This document shows, one piece after another, positions 22,014-34,249 of a DNA stretch of 64,000 bases. Every line of letters starts with the position of its first letter. Within the stretch, counting starts at the first letter, position 1. The stretch is from Xanthoparmelia taractica (lineage: Eukaryota; Ascomycota; Lecanoromycetes; Lecanorales; Parmeliaceae), in contig MU853183.1 in assembly GCA_033085395.1 (NCBI GenBank), positions 1-64,000 on the forward strand, in the 5' to 3' direction. Position numbers and translations under genes: made by a program. Under the pieces are notes generated by a model. That model was not told where the DNA came from. It did not search any database and saw nothing but the letters and a program-made list of their open reading frames with translations.

Positions 22014-24046
22014 ATGGACGACCTGCTGACCCATGATACCATAAGCCACTACGTTGGGATTGATGGTAATTGATGTTTCAGGTCAAGGAAGCCATGCTGA
22101 CTCTGAAATCGTGAAGTGGGTACGGGATCTGCTCGCGCTTGTATAATTGATGGCAAAGGAGATATCGTCGGTCTAGCCTCAGAGAATATTGGCCTATGGC
22201 AGCCCGAGCAAGGCTACTACGTACGACCTCTGACCCGCCGCCTACAGCTACATCTGCCAGGAAAAGACTGATGTGTCGTACAGGAGCAATCCACCAATGA
22301 CATCTGGCGATGCATCTGTTCTTCTGTCCAGCGTATCCTAAATCAGCACAACATCAACCCCAGCACCATCCGTGGTATGGCCTTTGACGCCACCTGCTCC
22401 CTTGCCGTCTTCTCTCAAGACACGGACGAGCCCATCTCAGTTACCGGACCTAATTTCGACAACGATTGCAATGTCGTTCTCTGGCTCGACCATCGACCGG
22501 TCGAAGAGACGGCTAAGATCAATGCCACTGGGCACAATCTACTGCGGTACGTCGGAGGAACCATGTCAATCGAGATGGAGATACCCAAAGTGCTTTGGTT
22601 GAAGAACAACATGCCCAAGGAGCTTTTCGACCGTTGCAAGTTCTACGATCTTGCTGATGCTCTGACGCACATGGCTACAGGCAACGAGAACCGCAGCTAC
22701 TGTAGCACTGTATGCAAGCAAGGCTACGTTCCTGTAGGCGTTGATGGCAGTGTGAAAGGCTGGCAAGGAGACTTTTTAGAAGAGATTGGCTTGGGCGATC
22801 TGGTGAAAGATGATTTCAAGCGCTTGGGTGGAGTTAATGGCGAAGTAAGTACGTGGAATCGTTCATCAACCGTAGGTTGCTGACGGACAAGAATGGTATA
22901 TACAGAAGTGCTGGTGAAAAGTGCGGTACGCTCAGCGAGAAAGCAGCCTACGAGCTTGGACTACCTGCCGGTATTGCAGTAGGTAGCGGTGTCATTGATG
23001 CCTACGCTGGCTGGGTTGGCACTGTCGGTGCCAAAGTCAAACTCGATGGTACAGCACTGAGCTCGGAATACGCTAGCAACGACCGTAACCAAGCATTCAC
23101 CCGTCTTGCGGCTGTGGCCGGCACCTCTACCTGCCATATCGCTATGTCCCCAAAGCCTGTGTTCGTCAAAGGAGTATGGGGACCTTACCGAGACGTTCTG
23201 ATTCCCGACTACTGGATGGCCGAGGGTGGACAGTCAGCAACGGGGGAGCTCCTCAAGCATGTACTGGAGACCCATCCCGCATTCCAGCAGATCCTCAGTA
23301 TCGCAGAGAGCTACAACATGAACATCTATGACTATCTGAATGAGCATCTCAAAGATATGAAGACGAAACAAAACGCACCTACCATATCATACTTGGGTCG
23401 CCATTTTTTCTTCTATGGCGACCTATTCGGTAATCGCTCGCCAGTCGCGGACCCTCGCATGACCGGCTCAGTCATTGGTCTTAGTAGTGATAAGTCCCAA
23501 GATGGACTGGCTTTGTACTACTACGCCACAATGGAGTTTATTGCCCTGCAGACCCATCAAATCATCGAGACGATGAACAAATCCGGCCATCAGATCAAGT
23601 CAATTTTCATGTCTGGCAGCCAGTGCCAGAACGCTATTCTGATGAGCTTGATGGCTTCAGCCTGCGATATGCCTGTCCTCATTCCACAATACGTGCATGC
23701 TGCTGTGGTCCACGGTGCTGCTATGCTCGGCGCCAAAGCTGCATCTGCGGATAAGGAGGGCAAGACAGAGCCGTTGTGGGATATCATGGATCGTATGTCT
23801 AAACCTGGCCGAGCCATCCCACCAACGAATGATCCGCACGAAAAGGAACTACTGGCTGTGAAGTACAAGGTCTTCCTTGAGCAATGCGAAAGCCAGCAAG
23901 AGTACAGGAAAGATGTCGATCACGTCGTTGGTAAGTGGGGAAAGGCGAGTGAGGATGCAGAGGGCACTATAAAGCCAAAGGCGGAACAAGGCGAGAAAGG
24001 AAAAGAGAGTGGAGGCTTAAATACAAGACTTCCGGGGGCCGTATAA
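22014..24046 (+). CDS. FGGY-family carbohydrate kinase (YDR109C type)
   Basis: ATP-dependent sugar or polyol kinase; family members phosphorylate pentuloses or related substrates, and the exact substrate is not visible here. Exons: 22014-22065, 22117-22220, 22284-22844, 22892-24046, giving 623 aa. The N-terminal FGGY lobe begins HYVGIDVGTGSARACIIDG, the ATP-binding phosphate 1 motif. The body includes GMAFDATCSLAVF, VLWLDHRPVEET, the GTSTCHIA loop and GDLFGNRSP. The C-terminal lobe has IFMSGSQCQNAILMSLMA and VHGAAMLGA. The start at 22014 is the first ATG giving the motif after splicing out 22066-22116. Intron 3 (47 nt) is set by joining NGE to NGIYRSAGEKCG. It is convergent with RPT6 (337 bp apart). 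Confidence 0.9.
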
Positions 24047-24383
24047 AGTTGACGTTCCGTCGAACCAGAATGATGGACCCTGGGGACGACAACTGAACTT
24101 GACCGCTTATGGATACTTGGCAGAAAGGAAAAATGACCGAGAACGAAAAGGAGACGGACTTACGATTTCATGCTAGAGAGACGGACATATAAAACCAAAA
24201 TTTGTGAAGCTCGTCCAATCTGGAGCAAGCACAAATGATTATATGCTTTTGACTGGAGACCTGCCGGTAGCTCTGTAAATAGGCTGGTGAAGTGACTTGT
24301 CTCGTTCCGATTCCTCTTTCAGCGTCGGCAAATTAAACATCCTCTCTGGGCCATTATGAGCGTCACAATTCTTAATGCCAACA
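24047..24383. other. Intergenic between convergent genes
   Basis: 337 bp holding the 3' UTRs of the FGGY kinase and RPT6. No gene or strong hairpin recognised. Confidence 0.6.
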
Positions 24384-25610
24384 TTACTTCCAGAGCTTCC
24401 CAAGACTGACTTCCTTATCATCGTGCTTATTCAATACTTTCGCCGTCGCCAAGTCGAAGTCCTCTTGCGTCACATGCACTCTCCGCTCCCTCAAAGCATA
24501 CATGCCCGCCTCTGTGCACACTCCCTTCAGTTCAGCACCACTGCATCCGTTCATCTTTTCCGCAATCTTGGTCAGATTGATGCCTCTGGTCAGGTTCATA
24601 GAGCGTGAATGGATTCGTAGAATATCTGCTCTTGCTTCAACCGTGGGTGGCGGAAATTCGATCTTTCTATCTATACGACCTGGGCGTAATAGGGCCGGAT
24701 CCAGGATATCCAGACGATTCGTTGCCATTATGACCTTGATGTTTTTGGTTGGCTCAAAGCCATCCAATTGGTTCAGAAGCTCCAGCATGGTACGCTGTAC
24801 CTCGCTATCTCCCCCACTGCTACCCTCTACACGAGAAGAACCGATGCTGTCGATCTCGTCCATGAAGATGATACTGGGTGCGTGTTCTCTGGCCATAACG
24901 AACAACTCACGCACCATGCGGCTTCCTTCACCGATGTACTTTTGGACAAGTTCTGAACCTGATACCCGGATGAACTTGCAATCCGTATGATGAGCTACAG
25001 CTCTTGCAAGTAGCGTCTTCCCGGTGCCCGGCGGTCCGTACAGCAGCACGCCCTTTGGCTGGGCAATGCCAAGAGATTCGAATAGTTCCGGGTGTTTCAG
25101 GCCTAATTCGATTACTTCTTTTATTTCCTTGATCTGCTGAGACAATCCACCAATCATGTCGTATGTACTGTCCGGGACTTTCTCGACCAGCATGAGAGAG
25201 ACCAAAGGATCAACAGAGGAAGGGAGGGGCTTTTCGAGTTTGTATGAATCCGAGAGAAGGGTAACTCGTTTGCCCACGGTAAGCTTGGAGATGTCGACAC
25301 TATCGGAAACATCGACGACTGTAATGGGTTCTTGTCAACGTGGTCTAGCGCACATGAGGGAACAGTCGATCTTACCATATTTGCCTTCTGGATGAACCTT
25401 GACCAAAACTTTTTTCGTGCCCATCACCTTCACTACCTCTCCAACATACGAGCCTGGCTGTTGCAGCAGTCCCAGCTCTTCTCTTAACAGCCTCACCCTT
25501 GAGTTGTAGTCATTTCGTTGTGCCTCTAATCGCCTTAGTACCGCTTGTCCTGCGACTATCTCGAGTTTAGCGTCTTCGATCTTGTTTTGAAAGAATTTAT
25601 CGAGGGCCAT
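24384..25610 (-). CDS. RPT6: 26S proteasome regulatory ATPase Rpt6
   Basis: AAA+ subunit of the 19S base that unfolds ubiquitinated substrates. Two exons, 25610-25376 and 25318-24384, give 389 aa (yeast Rpt6 is about 405). An N-terminal coiled coil (about residues 5-50, LRRLEAQRNDYNSRVRLL) is followed by the OB fold and AAA domain. Walker A GPPGTGKT lies near residue 173, Walker B IIFMDEID near 228, the sensor 1 ATNR and arginine fingers in LLRPGRIDRKIEFP. The C-terminus is LGKLWK. The intron (GTAAGA donor, CATTACAG acceptor) splits a Val codon and yields EGKYVVDVSDS. It diverges from the VNX1-type exchanger. Confidence 0.97.
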
Positions 25611-26160
25611 GCTCTCCGTGGAGTGGGTTGAAGACTAGAGTTTGGAACGGAGGTTCGAACTAGATGGTAGGAATATATCCCTTGTTGCAAGGGACTACTC
25701 CGATCAATCTCAAGGGGGACGTAGAAATAACCTTAACGCTGAGTATAGAACGTGGGCATTGTTGGCGGATTTGACTGATAGGCAAGCTGGGGAGGATGGC
25801 GAAGACGGATAAAGATTTTTGCGGAACCGTAAATAGCGTGGTTTTATAGCGGCGCAGATAACATGCGAGACATGTGGTGCGAGTATACCTCCTGGCCTTG
25901 TGAGTGGACATGCGACTTGATCTGATCATTCATTAACTCTTACGCAAACCCGTCTTCTCTTGAACGTCGACTCTATTGAACTGATCTTCTGTTTTGCTGA
26001 TCATGACCTTCTACCTACTGAAAGCCAGTACAATAGCCAGCGTATCGCAGCTCAGCATCACATGTTCCCAGGGTCTCACAGTTGATAAAAGGTCCCCCGC
26101 CACTGCTCAAGCTTCATGACTGCACTCTGAATTCGCCCTTGAGCCATAGGAAGCTGCAAC
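25611..26160. promoter_or_regulatory. Bidirectional RPT6/VNX1-type upstream region
   Basis: 550 bp between divergent start codons. A proteasome-associated control element (PACE, GGTGGCAAA) was looked for near RPT6 and not found by eye. An 89-codon minus frame at 25660-25929 has no domain and is judged spurious. Confidence 0.5.
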
Positions 26161-29100
26161 ATGTCAGACGATAATACTTCGCCAGACTCCTCTGCCCTCA
26201 ATCACTCTGCGGCCGCTTCTCCCACCGACACTCGAACCCAGCCACGACGCTTCGAGCCCATCACAGATGACCAGGGCGATGACGAGGGCGACGGAGAAAG
26301 TACAAGAACGCCGGGTACAGTACGTCGGAGTCGGCCTCCAGCGATTTCAACTAGTCGCGGTGATATTTACGGCATGTTTTCTTTCTACAGCCGAGTTGAA
26401 CTGCTAATTGTTTCAAAGGTTCCTTGGATACCAACAACACCGCGGAAGAACCCCCTATCGAGAGTCAACAAACGCCTGTACAGGATGGGGGCCGCCAAGG
26501 TTTACAGAGTCCTGCACCGTCGGCTCGCCAGCAAGTACTTTCTCCCGAACCTTTACCATCAATGAGCAAACCAAAGATGGCGCGACGCGCATCTTCAAAA
26601 CACCACGTCCCCCATAGAGGTAAAGAATTTTCAGTTGATGATGATGCCGATGAATATGAGTCGGACTTCGCACAACGGCAATCGTCGGTTGCGAAGTCAG
26701 CGTCAGGATCAGGACATAGTAACGGTCTCCGGAGACAACCATCGACTTTACGTAGAAGACCCACTGTCCAACCAACACATCTAGCGCGGGTTGATTCACG
26801 CGGCGAAGATGAAGAAGAAGCTGAGCAGGCTCGGATTTCCACTGTCCCGCGCAGGAAAGCTGCTGGAGACGGTCAGGATTCATCTACAGAGGAAGATAAT
26901 ACCCCCGCAGACGCCGACGATGGCGACGACGACGATGATGATGTTGATAATGTTGACGAGCTAAGCGACGCCGAAAGTTTTACACTGAAAGATCGTCAGA
27001 ACGCCATAAACGAGACACACCCCTTTGGTATCCGGATCTGGAAACCTGCCCTCTACCAGAAAAACAGATCCATAGAAAAAACAGCAGAAGGTGACATACA
27101 CTCATCCCCAGGGGGCAGAGTAAGTAGCTGGTTATGGATGTTCAACATCCTCTGGACTATCCTTTTCGGCTGGTGGCTTGCCATAGCCGCGGCCTTAGGG
27201 GCGCTCACTTGTTTTCTGTTTGGGTTTACACCCGCTGCCGCAGACTATGCAAGAGTTTTCTGGGGCTTGTCATTATACCTGTTTTACCCCTTTGGCCAGT
27301 TCGTTAAGTTGGAGCAAGATGAGGCCTATGCGGAAGAGGACGAAGGCGAAGGCCGCAGCATCACAGAATATGAACAATGGCAAAATGGAGATCTCGAAGA
27401 CGGGCGCCTCTTCTTCGGACCCTTGACTTCACGATCCTTGATTGGTCGACGGAGGAGCATGGATTCGGCAGATGAGAATGATAGCCTTTTGGGACGCACA
27501 AGGAGAGGGGATGATCCTAAGAAAGGGCCGAAGACTCGAAGGGCTAGGCTTTTTGGTCGAGGACAATGGACCATCGGGCGCGTCATATTCTTCGTTTTCT
27601 TCTATTTCCTGCTTGCACCACTCTTGTTGCTCGCATCTGGGATCTGTTGGTTCCTGGTCTTCTGGATCCCCATGGGCAAGGTCACTTTACTTCTTTTCTA
27701 CCACCTACGTCGACATCCCCTCGCCCTGTCGTTCAACGCAGACACCACTTATTCACGGAACGGTTCCTCACCATCGTCTTCCGTCTTGCTCTGCACGTAC
27801 CGAGCGGTGGGATTGAAGTACTGGAAGTATACCGTTGACGGCACTAACATATTTTTAATCAACTTAATTGGTGTAGTGCTATTTGCAGTATTTGATTACT
27901 GGGTACTCGATCTCGCCCTAGGCCTCGACAGCTGGATAGTTGCTCCTGGATTTGTCTTTGCGTTAGCGCTCTTCTCCATAATCCCCCTGGCATATTTCAT
28001 CGGACAGGCTGTAGCTTCAATATCAGCACAATCGTCAATGGGCGTTGGAGCGGCCATCAACGCCTTTTTTTCGACCATTGTCGAGGTTTTCCTTTATTGC
28101 GTAGCTTTGAACCAAGGCAAAGGTCAATTAGTCGAGGGCAGCATCATCGGGAGTATCTTTGCGGGTATTTTATTTCTACCAGGTCTGTCCATGTGCTTTG
28201 GAGCGATCAAACGGAAGACTCAAAGATTCAATGTTAAGTCTGCAGGTGTCACATCGACTATGCTTTTGTTTGCGGTGATCGCTGCTTTCGGGCCTACCCT
28301 GTTCTATCAAATCTATGGAAGCGTAAGAAGGCCGCCTCCCTTAATACCTTGATGATGCTTACACTTCTTGCAGCATGAGCTCAATTGCCATTCCTGCATC
28401 ATGAAAGCACATGGTCATCTCGATGGGCCTGATGAAGACTGTCGACGGTGTTACTATTCGCAAGTCTCTGCCATAAACGACGAATTCTTTCTCCGAGCAG
28501 TAAGACCTTACTGTTGGTTCGCGGCTGTTCTCCTCTTCCTCTCGTACATCATTGGATTATGGTTTACATTACGGACCCACGCAGCCACAATCTGGAACAT
28601 AGAAATAGAGGAGAAGAAGGCTCATGTACATCCAGGGCCCAACGGCAGCATATCGCACCAACCATTCCATGGCTCCGTCCCTAAGCCCCAGACGAGCAGT
28701 AGCAGCAAGGACTCCACAGGCGGCCGGACCGCGAGCACTACGATACGTGACACTCAACTCTACAAGCGCATTCTCAGCCAGTCTCTCAAGCACGAAGGCC
28801 TGAGTCTACACAGTCCAGAAGATTCTCGGCAGCCATCTGGGTCGGGCAACAATAACCATGGCCAGCCACCGCATGTCGTGCCACCCAAAAGTGTCGACGG
28901 CGAGAACGCTGTTTTCGAAGACAACATGAACCAGAGAAATACTAAAGTGACCGGTCTTTCTGACGAGGAGCACATCAATCTTGTCCGCCATATCGCGGAG
29001 ATGGCAGCTACTGCAGCGGCGGTCGCAGCTCGGGATGCCGTTAGCGCTCCACGCAAAGTGTCAACGTCAACGCGCCCTACTGCCCATCGCACGGCCAAAG

Positions 29101-29839
29101 CCTCTGCTCCGCCTACAGGTGTCTTCCATGACGACCACGAAGTAACAGCAAATGCAGAGGGTCCTCCTGGTGGCGGACATGACGCTCCCAACTGGGGGAG
29201 AGTGAAGAGTGCCGTTATCCTGTTGGGTGCTACTGTCCTCTACGCAATCATTGCAGAAATATTGGTCAACACTGTGGATGTAGTATTGGAGAGTGTGGAC
29301 ATCGACGAGAAGTTCTTGGGCATCACTCTGTTCGCGCTCGTACCCAACACGACAGAATTTTTGGTAGGCTCTCCGTGAGAAAGCAAGCTCTGTAGCTGAC
29401 ATCTTGTGCACAGAACGCCATCTCCTTCGCCATGAACGGCAATATCGCGCTTTCAATGGAGATCGGTTCGGCTTATGCCCTCCAAGTTTGCCTCCTCCAA
29501 ATTCCCGCCCTTGTCCTTTTCAGCGCTGTCCGCGGCCGCTATATCGATCCTGAAAAGCTTCTGGATCACACCTTCAACCTCATCTTCCCGCAATGGGACA
29601 TGGTGACTGTCATTCTCTGCGTATTCCTGCTCAGCTATGTGTATGGCGAGGGCAAGAGCAACTACTTTAAAGGAAGCATTCTGGTGCTGACATATCTCGT
29701 GATTGTGGTCGGTTTCTATTTGGCAGGATACTCGGGTGATATCGAGATGTTGGGCGTCGACCGCTTCGATAAACCTGCTCTGGGACGCCATGGCAGTTTC
29801 AAGACAGTAGGCAGAACGAAGAGTGGAAGGGCCTGGTGA
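26161..29839 (+). CDS. VNX1: Vacuolar cation/proton exchanger, VNX1-type (CAX superfamily)
   Basis: Multi-pass vacuolar antiporter; yeast Vnx1 exchanges Na+/K+ for H+. Exons: 26161-26359, 26419-28322, 28374-29363, 29414-29839, giving 1172 aa. The N-terminal ~270 residues are hydrophilic, with an acidic run (DDGDDDDDD) and many Ser/Arg stretches. Paired membrane segments follow (MFNILWTILFGWWLA; YFLLAPLLLLASGICWF), then the first exchanger repeat (SMGVGAAINAFFSTIVEVFL). A Cys-rich loop HELNCHSCIMKAHG...CRRCYY and a long Ser/Pro linker follow. The second exchanger repeat has ALVPNTTEFL|NAISFAMNGN and SMEIGSAYALQ. The acidic Glu in each repeat is present. All introns are canonical. It diverges from RPT6. 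Confidence 0.9.
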
Positions 29840-30440
29840 GCCTGATTTGCCTTGGAGATTGTTCCACATTCGAGACGCCGCAACTTTTGAAATCGTGGCC
29901 ACGGTCGTTGCAAACCATTCGTCTAAGCAAGGCGCTTGGAGCGGAGGTCAATCGAGGTATTGTATTATCTACAGTCATTGTTTGGGGGCCGCGGAATGCG
30001 TGACGTGTGTAGTAGATTTGAAGCTTTTACATTGCGTCCGGTGGAATTCTTGGCTGGCTTAAGGATAAAGCATCCACGGTAATGCAACCGTAAAACAGTG
30101 AGAGAGGGACAGAGAGACGGAGAGAAGGGGGGTTAGAGTGGTGGGGAAGGGGGGGAGAAGAGAGAGGCAGAAGCTATTTGCATCATAGTCATTCCCGGGA
30201 TCACACCGGCTATGGATCTAGGCTGTATTGATTGACCTCTGCTGTAATATCTACACCTTGATAATGCTGTTCTGAGGGTATAAGCAAGGTCTAAGAGCAC
30301 CCCTCTCTAGGAGGAGGCTTGAAGAACTGTTAGGCTGGACTAGAGATCATCACGATGACTGATCCTCATCTCCATGGCGGCTTCGGGTTAGCGTTCGTCC
30401 ACCTCAACCCTATCCCAGCACGCAACCATTACCATTGCTT
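29840..30440. other. Intergenic between convergent genes
   Basis: 3' flanks of the exchanger and the phosphatase. A G-rich low-complexity stretch (GAGAGGGACAGAGAGACGGA-like) lies at about 30098-30165. No gene recognised. Confidence 0.6.
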
Positions 30441-33195
30441 TTATGCAACCCAACTTCTCCTCTCTATGTCTGTACGCATTTCCTTGTCTTTTTCCGGCAT
30501 CTCCCCCACAATCCATTCCAAAACAGTTTCGTAGCATAGCACGAATTGCCTCAGCGTTTGGACCATGCTCAATCGCTGTAGGCGGAAGTTACTGACTGTT
30601 TTGGCAACCAAATCTTCGTCGTCCTTCAACATCCAGCCACCTTCGTCATTGCTGTCAACGTCCATCTCATCTGGGTCGGACGTCTTCTGCTTGTGTAAAC
30701 GGGCTTGACGTTGCCACTTTAGCTCATCCACAACACTATCCACGGTACAAAAGGTTCCCGTTCGGCCGCACCCAGCGCTGCAGTGCACGACTGTTGGCCG
30801 CTCCTCTTTACGGGCAGGCTCGTCGGGCTCGCGGCTGGGGCTGCTGGACTCGTAGCTGCGCACAACAGAATTGCAATGCTCGACCAATCCGAGGACATGG
30901 GCAGGATGTGCCGGAGCGCCAAAATCCGGCCAGCTGGAATACTGGAGTTGGGTGATCTCGCGAAGGGGTTCGAATGGGTGGCCAGTGTGGGAGAGAGTGA
31001 GCTTGCGCACTTTAACGTGGGGGGTTTCAGAGTCGAAGGCTTGGGGTGTAGGAGTGGGTTGCGCGGCATGATTTGTAGAGTGGCGACGACCCATGCCGGA
31101 CCTTTCTTTCGCTTGCAAATTGATCGGTGATGAGGAAACCCTGCCCGTTGTATTCTTAGGTGACGCCAGTGGGAGATCTCTTTCTGAGAGTGACTTGAGT
31201 TTGAAAGCGCCATAGTCGCCTGTAAGCCAGTAGGGGTGGCACTTTCGCTGCCCTCCTTCGGTTTCGGCGGTCAGCATTACTATTACTCGAGCGTCTTGTT
31301 CCCAGACCACGCGCCAGAAATCCTAGAATGGAACTGTTAGCTGCATGCAGCCGTGAATGGTAGGACATCGGAAGGCCTACATTGAACGTTGCTGGCACAG
31401 GAGCCTGAGACGCAATGTAGTGCTTATTGCTCCATTGTGCTTTGATGTGGCTTGCATTGACATAGTCGCAATCTCCGAATGGCACGTTCTGCAGCCTCAC
31501 TCTCGAGTGATCATATGGCAGCATGTCCTTATACCTGTTCTTTGTTCCTTTTTCAATTCCTGCAATCTGCACGGCTTCAGGCGAGAGCGCATTTGGGGCG
31601 CCATAAGAGACATTGCAAGACAGCGCTTTTTGCATTCGATGCTGCTCAGCCTTTTCAATCCCAAGGAAACGATCAGCAACAGCCTTGCCTTTGTCGTCCT
31701 CGTTCGCAGCGTGCCTCAACCATGCTGGCAACTCTGCTACGGCTGTCTCCTTGAGACCAGCCGGCAGCTTGACAGGCAATTGACCCACCCCACTAATCAA
31801 CTCCATATTTTGACGAATGTTACCAAAAAACGGATTCGCCGCAGTCTGGGTAGTCGGCATCACGCATCCTCCCGCAACAGGAGCTGCGCCAGGAGGGTCT
31901 ATCGAGAGTTTCCTAGGATTCGAACTATCCATTTCGCTGGCTAGCCTACGATCAACATGGTCGGGAAACTTATTCGCAAAGTTGCCGAATCCACCGCGGA
32001 GAATGAGAGCAGCGCCTCGCCATTTTTCACTAGTGAACTTTTTCAACGTATTGACAGATGATGTAGCATCTTTCAACTGCATCGAATTAGCATCATATAC
32101 AACGATGAATTTCGCATCTCTCCATCGGGCGAACTTGGCTCTCTCAGCATCTTTAGTAAATGTCTCCGACAGTTTCTGCACGTCAAAAGATGATCTTTTC
32201 AAGAGCGTAGTGGGTATGCATAAGTTGATTGCACCGCTTATTCGAGACTTCGAGTATTGGGGAAATACTCTCAGGTCCAATAGGAGGAGGTCTTGTGGAA
32301 GATGATCTTTCAGAATAGTGACGAAATCTTGTGGTGCTATCATTGCTGGCCCGTCGTAGCTGACCGAGGAAGGTAGTGTCTCTGAGCGTTGAATGATGTG
32401 CGCAAGAGGCTCGACTCGGTTGTGAGGCAGAGAGTTTCGGGGGTGCCTTTCATCGATGTGGGATAGCTGTGTTCGTTGTACTTCTGAAAGGTCTGAAGCT
32501 GAAACACTTGCTGGCGACTGTATCCGTGGAATATCGAAGAAAGGCGATTCTTGGGAATCCGAAGTCTTCAGCAGAGGTTGATGTATATCCCTTGGCGAGC
32601 TCTCATCCACGCTAATAAACTCCTGATCCACTAGACAAGCCCCAACTCCTGACGGCGTGTGTTGTGAACTTGGGAAAAGTAGGTTTCGCCTTCTATGACT
32701 CTGATCTGGCACCTGTTCGAGCGCCAACGGTTGGGCGCCGCCAACTTTTCCATCAGATTTTGAAAGGCTTTCATGGCTGGGGTTGAATGTGTTGCTCTCT
32801 GACTGCCTTCGAGACTTTTCGTATCGCGGCTGCGATTCCAGAGGGCAATTCTGTGAAGGGCTGGCCGTGATGGGCCGGTCCCCAGCAGATGATGGGCTCC
32901 AATTTCTCCTCACGTGATTACCGGCGCCGGAGTTGGGGGGATTACTGCTGGGATCTGTGACAAATTCGAAGTAATTAGGACTTGGAGAGCGAGGAGCGCG
33001 TTTCGCATGTGGAGGCAGAGGTTTGGACGAACGTCCTGCGGATTGCTGGCCAACAGAACCTGGTGTACGTGAAGGATATGCCAGAGGCGTAGTTGAAGAG
33101 ATGGGAAGAGTGCAGGAAGGAGACATAGGAGGCCAAGGACTTCGAGGAGTCGTGGCAGCCGTCATAACTTGTACCTCGGCCGCGGTGTGAATCAT
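30441..33195 (-). CDS. Protein tyrosine phosphatase with N-terminal rhodanese-like domain (Pyp1/Pyp2 type)
   Basis: Fungal PTP of the class that dephosphorylates stress MAP kinases (fission yeast Pyp1/2 act on Sty1). Two exons, 33195-31381 and 31322-30441, give 898 aa. Residues ~1-290 are a disordered Ser/Pro region. A rhodanese/Cdc25-like fold follows at about 295-415 (LLLLDLRVFPQYSKSRISGAI; FIVVYDANSM). The catalytic PTP domain has the pTyr loop NRYKDMLPYDHSRVRL, the WPD loop SSWPDFGAPAH, the P-loop VHCSAGCGRTGTF with its Cys, and the Q loop RLSMVQTLRQFVLCYE. The rhodanese loop lacks a Cys, so it is probably a non-catalytic docking domain. The start may be 33195 or Met11. The intron (58 nt) joins ATFN to DFWRVVW. 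The 5' flank carries a long purine/pyrimidine tract. Confidence 0.9.
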
Positions 33196-33351
33196 TGCTG
33201 GAGCAAGGCCATGTTTAGAAGCAAATCTGCCTTCTTGCTTGATGTGTTGTGCGAAAGCCGATGGAAGGTTTGATGTAGAGAGCTGAGCACTGTCGAATGA
33301 TTGCCCAGCTCAACACAAAGAGTAGTAGAACAAAATGGAGACGAAGAAGAC

Positions 33352-33470
33352 GGAGAAGGAGGAGGAGGAGGAGGAGGAGGAGGAGGAGAAGGAGAAGAAG
33401 AAGAAGATGGTGATGATGATGAAGAAGAAGAAGAGGAGGAGGAGGAGGAGGAGGAGGAGAAGAGATCCGT
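33352..33470. repeat. GGA/GAA purine microsatellite
   Basis: About 120 bp of nearly pure purine on the plus strand made of GGA, GAA and GAT triplets. On the strand coding for the phosphatase it is a polypyrimidine tract some 150-280 nt before the start codon. Confidence 0.9.
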
Positions 33471-33740
33471 TGAAGAAGACTTGTCTTGTTTTTCCTTTTT
33501 CCCCTTTGCTTACTCTGGATAGTGTATAGAGTTATAATATGTATGTAGGTAGAATGAAGTACAAGTACTCGTATTCTACAAAGGTGCAGGATAGAGTATG
33601 GGTACTTCGTACGAGTACAATAAGGCAAGGTAAAGTAGACTTTGACAGAACGCCCCACACGGGCGCTAATGGGAGACCCTTAAGGTATACTTCGTACATA
33701 CCTACGTCATATTCTATTTTTTTCGCTTGTTCCTGCCCGA

Positions 33741-33770
33741 TAATATAATACAATACAATACAATACAATA
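33741..33770. repeat. Pentanucleotide repeat (ACAAT)n
   Basis: Four to five copies of AATAC/ACAAT units immediately left of the MULE target duplication. Confidence 0.8.
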
Positions 33771-33781
33771 CCTTACTGAAA

Positions 33782-33873
33782 GGGAAGTGATAGGCGGACG
33801 CCCAATTTTGATACATGGACGCCCACTTAATCCGGCTAGCGCCAGGGTCCACGTTAACCCTTTCGAGTTAGAT
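33782..33873 (+). repeat. MULE left terminal inverted repeat
   Basis: 92 bp, 89 of 92 identical to the inverse of 36393-36484. It is not RIP-mutated. Confidence 0.95.
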
Positions 33874-34249
33874 TTTACGCGGGCACTAATCGAATATAGT
33901 AAGAATACGTTCTTAAATGCGCGCGGGGAATACAGTGGAGATTCCTCATAATAAATAGATAGATATCTCCAAGATTTCAATATCAAGTACTTTATATAAA
34001 TTATTTAACTTAATTGACTCGATTGAAGACTACTGCATATATATAGCCATCTAGCTAGCTATTCTCTCTGCTTGCTACTAAAAATACGCCCTGCGTGCTC
34101 AGATATCCAGCACTATCTAGTCTTCTAGCCCACTTATAGCTGAAAAGAGTCAAATATAGCCTTATTTCCTTGCATATAGACTAATATGCGACCTCCTCGC
34201 GTGGCCCCACCTCGTGTAATTATTCTTAATGTAATTTTATCTCTAATAG

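Larger units (their letters stand above)
33196..33781. promoter_or_regulatory. Upstream region of the PTP gene, microsatellite-rich
   Basis: Holds the purine tract at 33352-33470, and a CAATA-type pentanucleotide tandem at 33741-33770 directly beside the MULE. Open frames here are low-complexity artefacts of the GGA/GAA tract. Confidence 0.6.

Noticed and set aside
31357..31944. 195-codon plus-strand frame antisense to the phosphatase
   Set aside because: Overlaps the conserved PTP and rhodanese coding exon on the minus strand; no domain.
33301..33522. Glu/Gly-rich open frames at the purine tract
   Set aside because: Pure translation of GGA/GAA triplets; not evidence of a gene.
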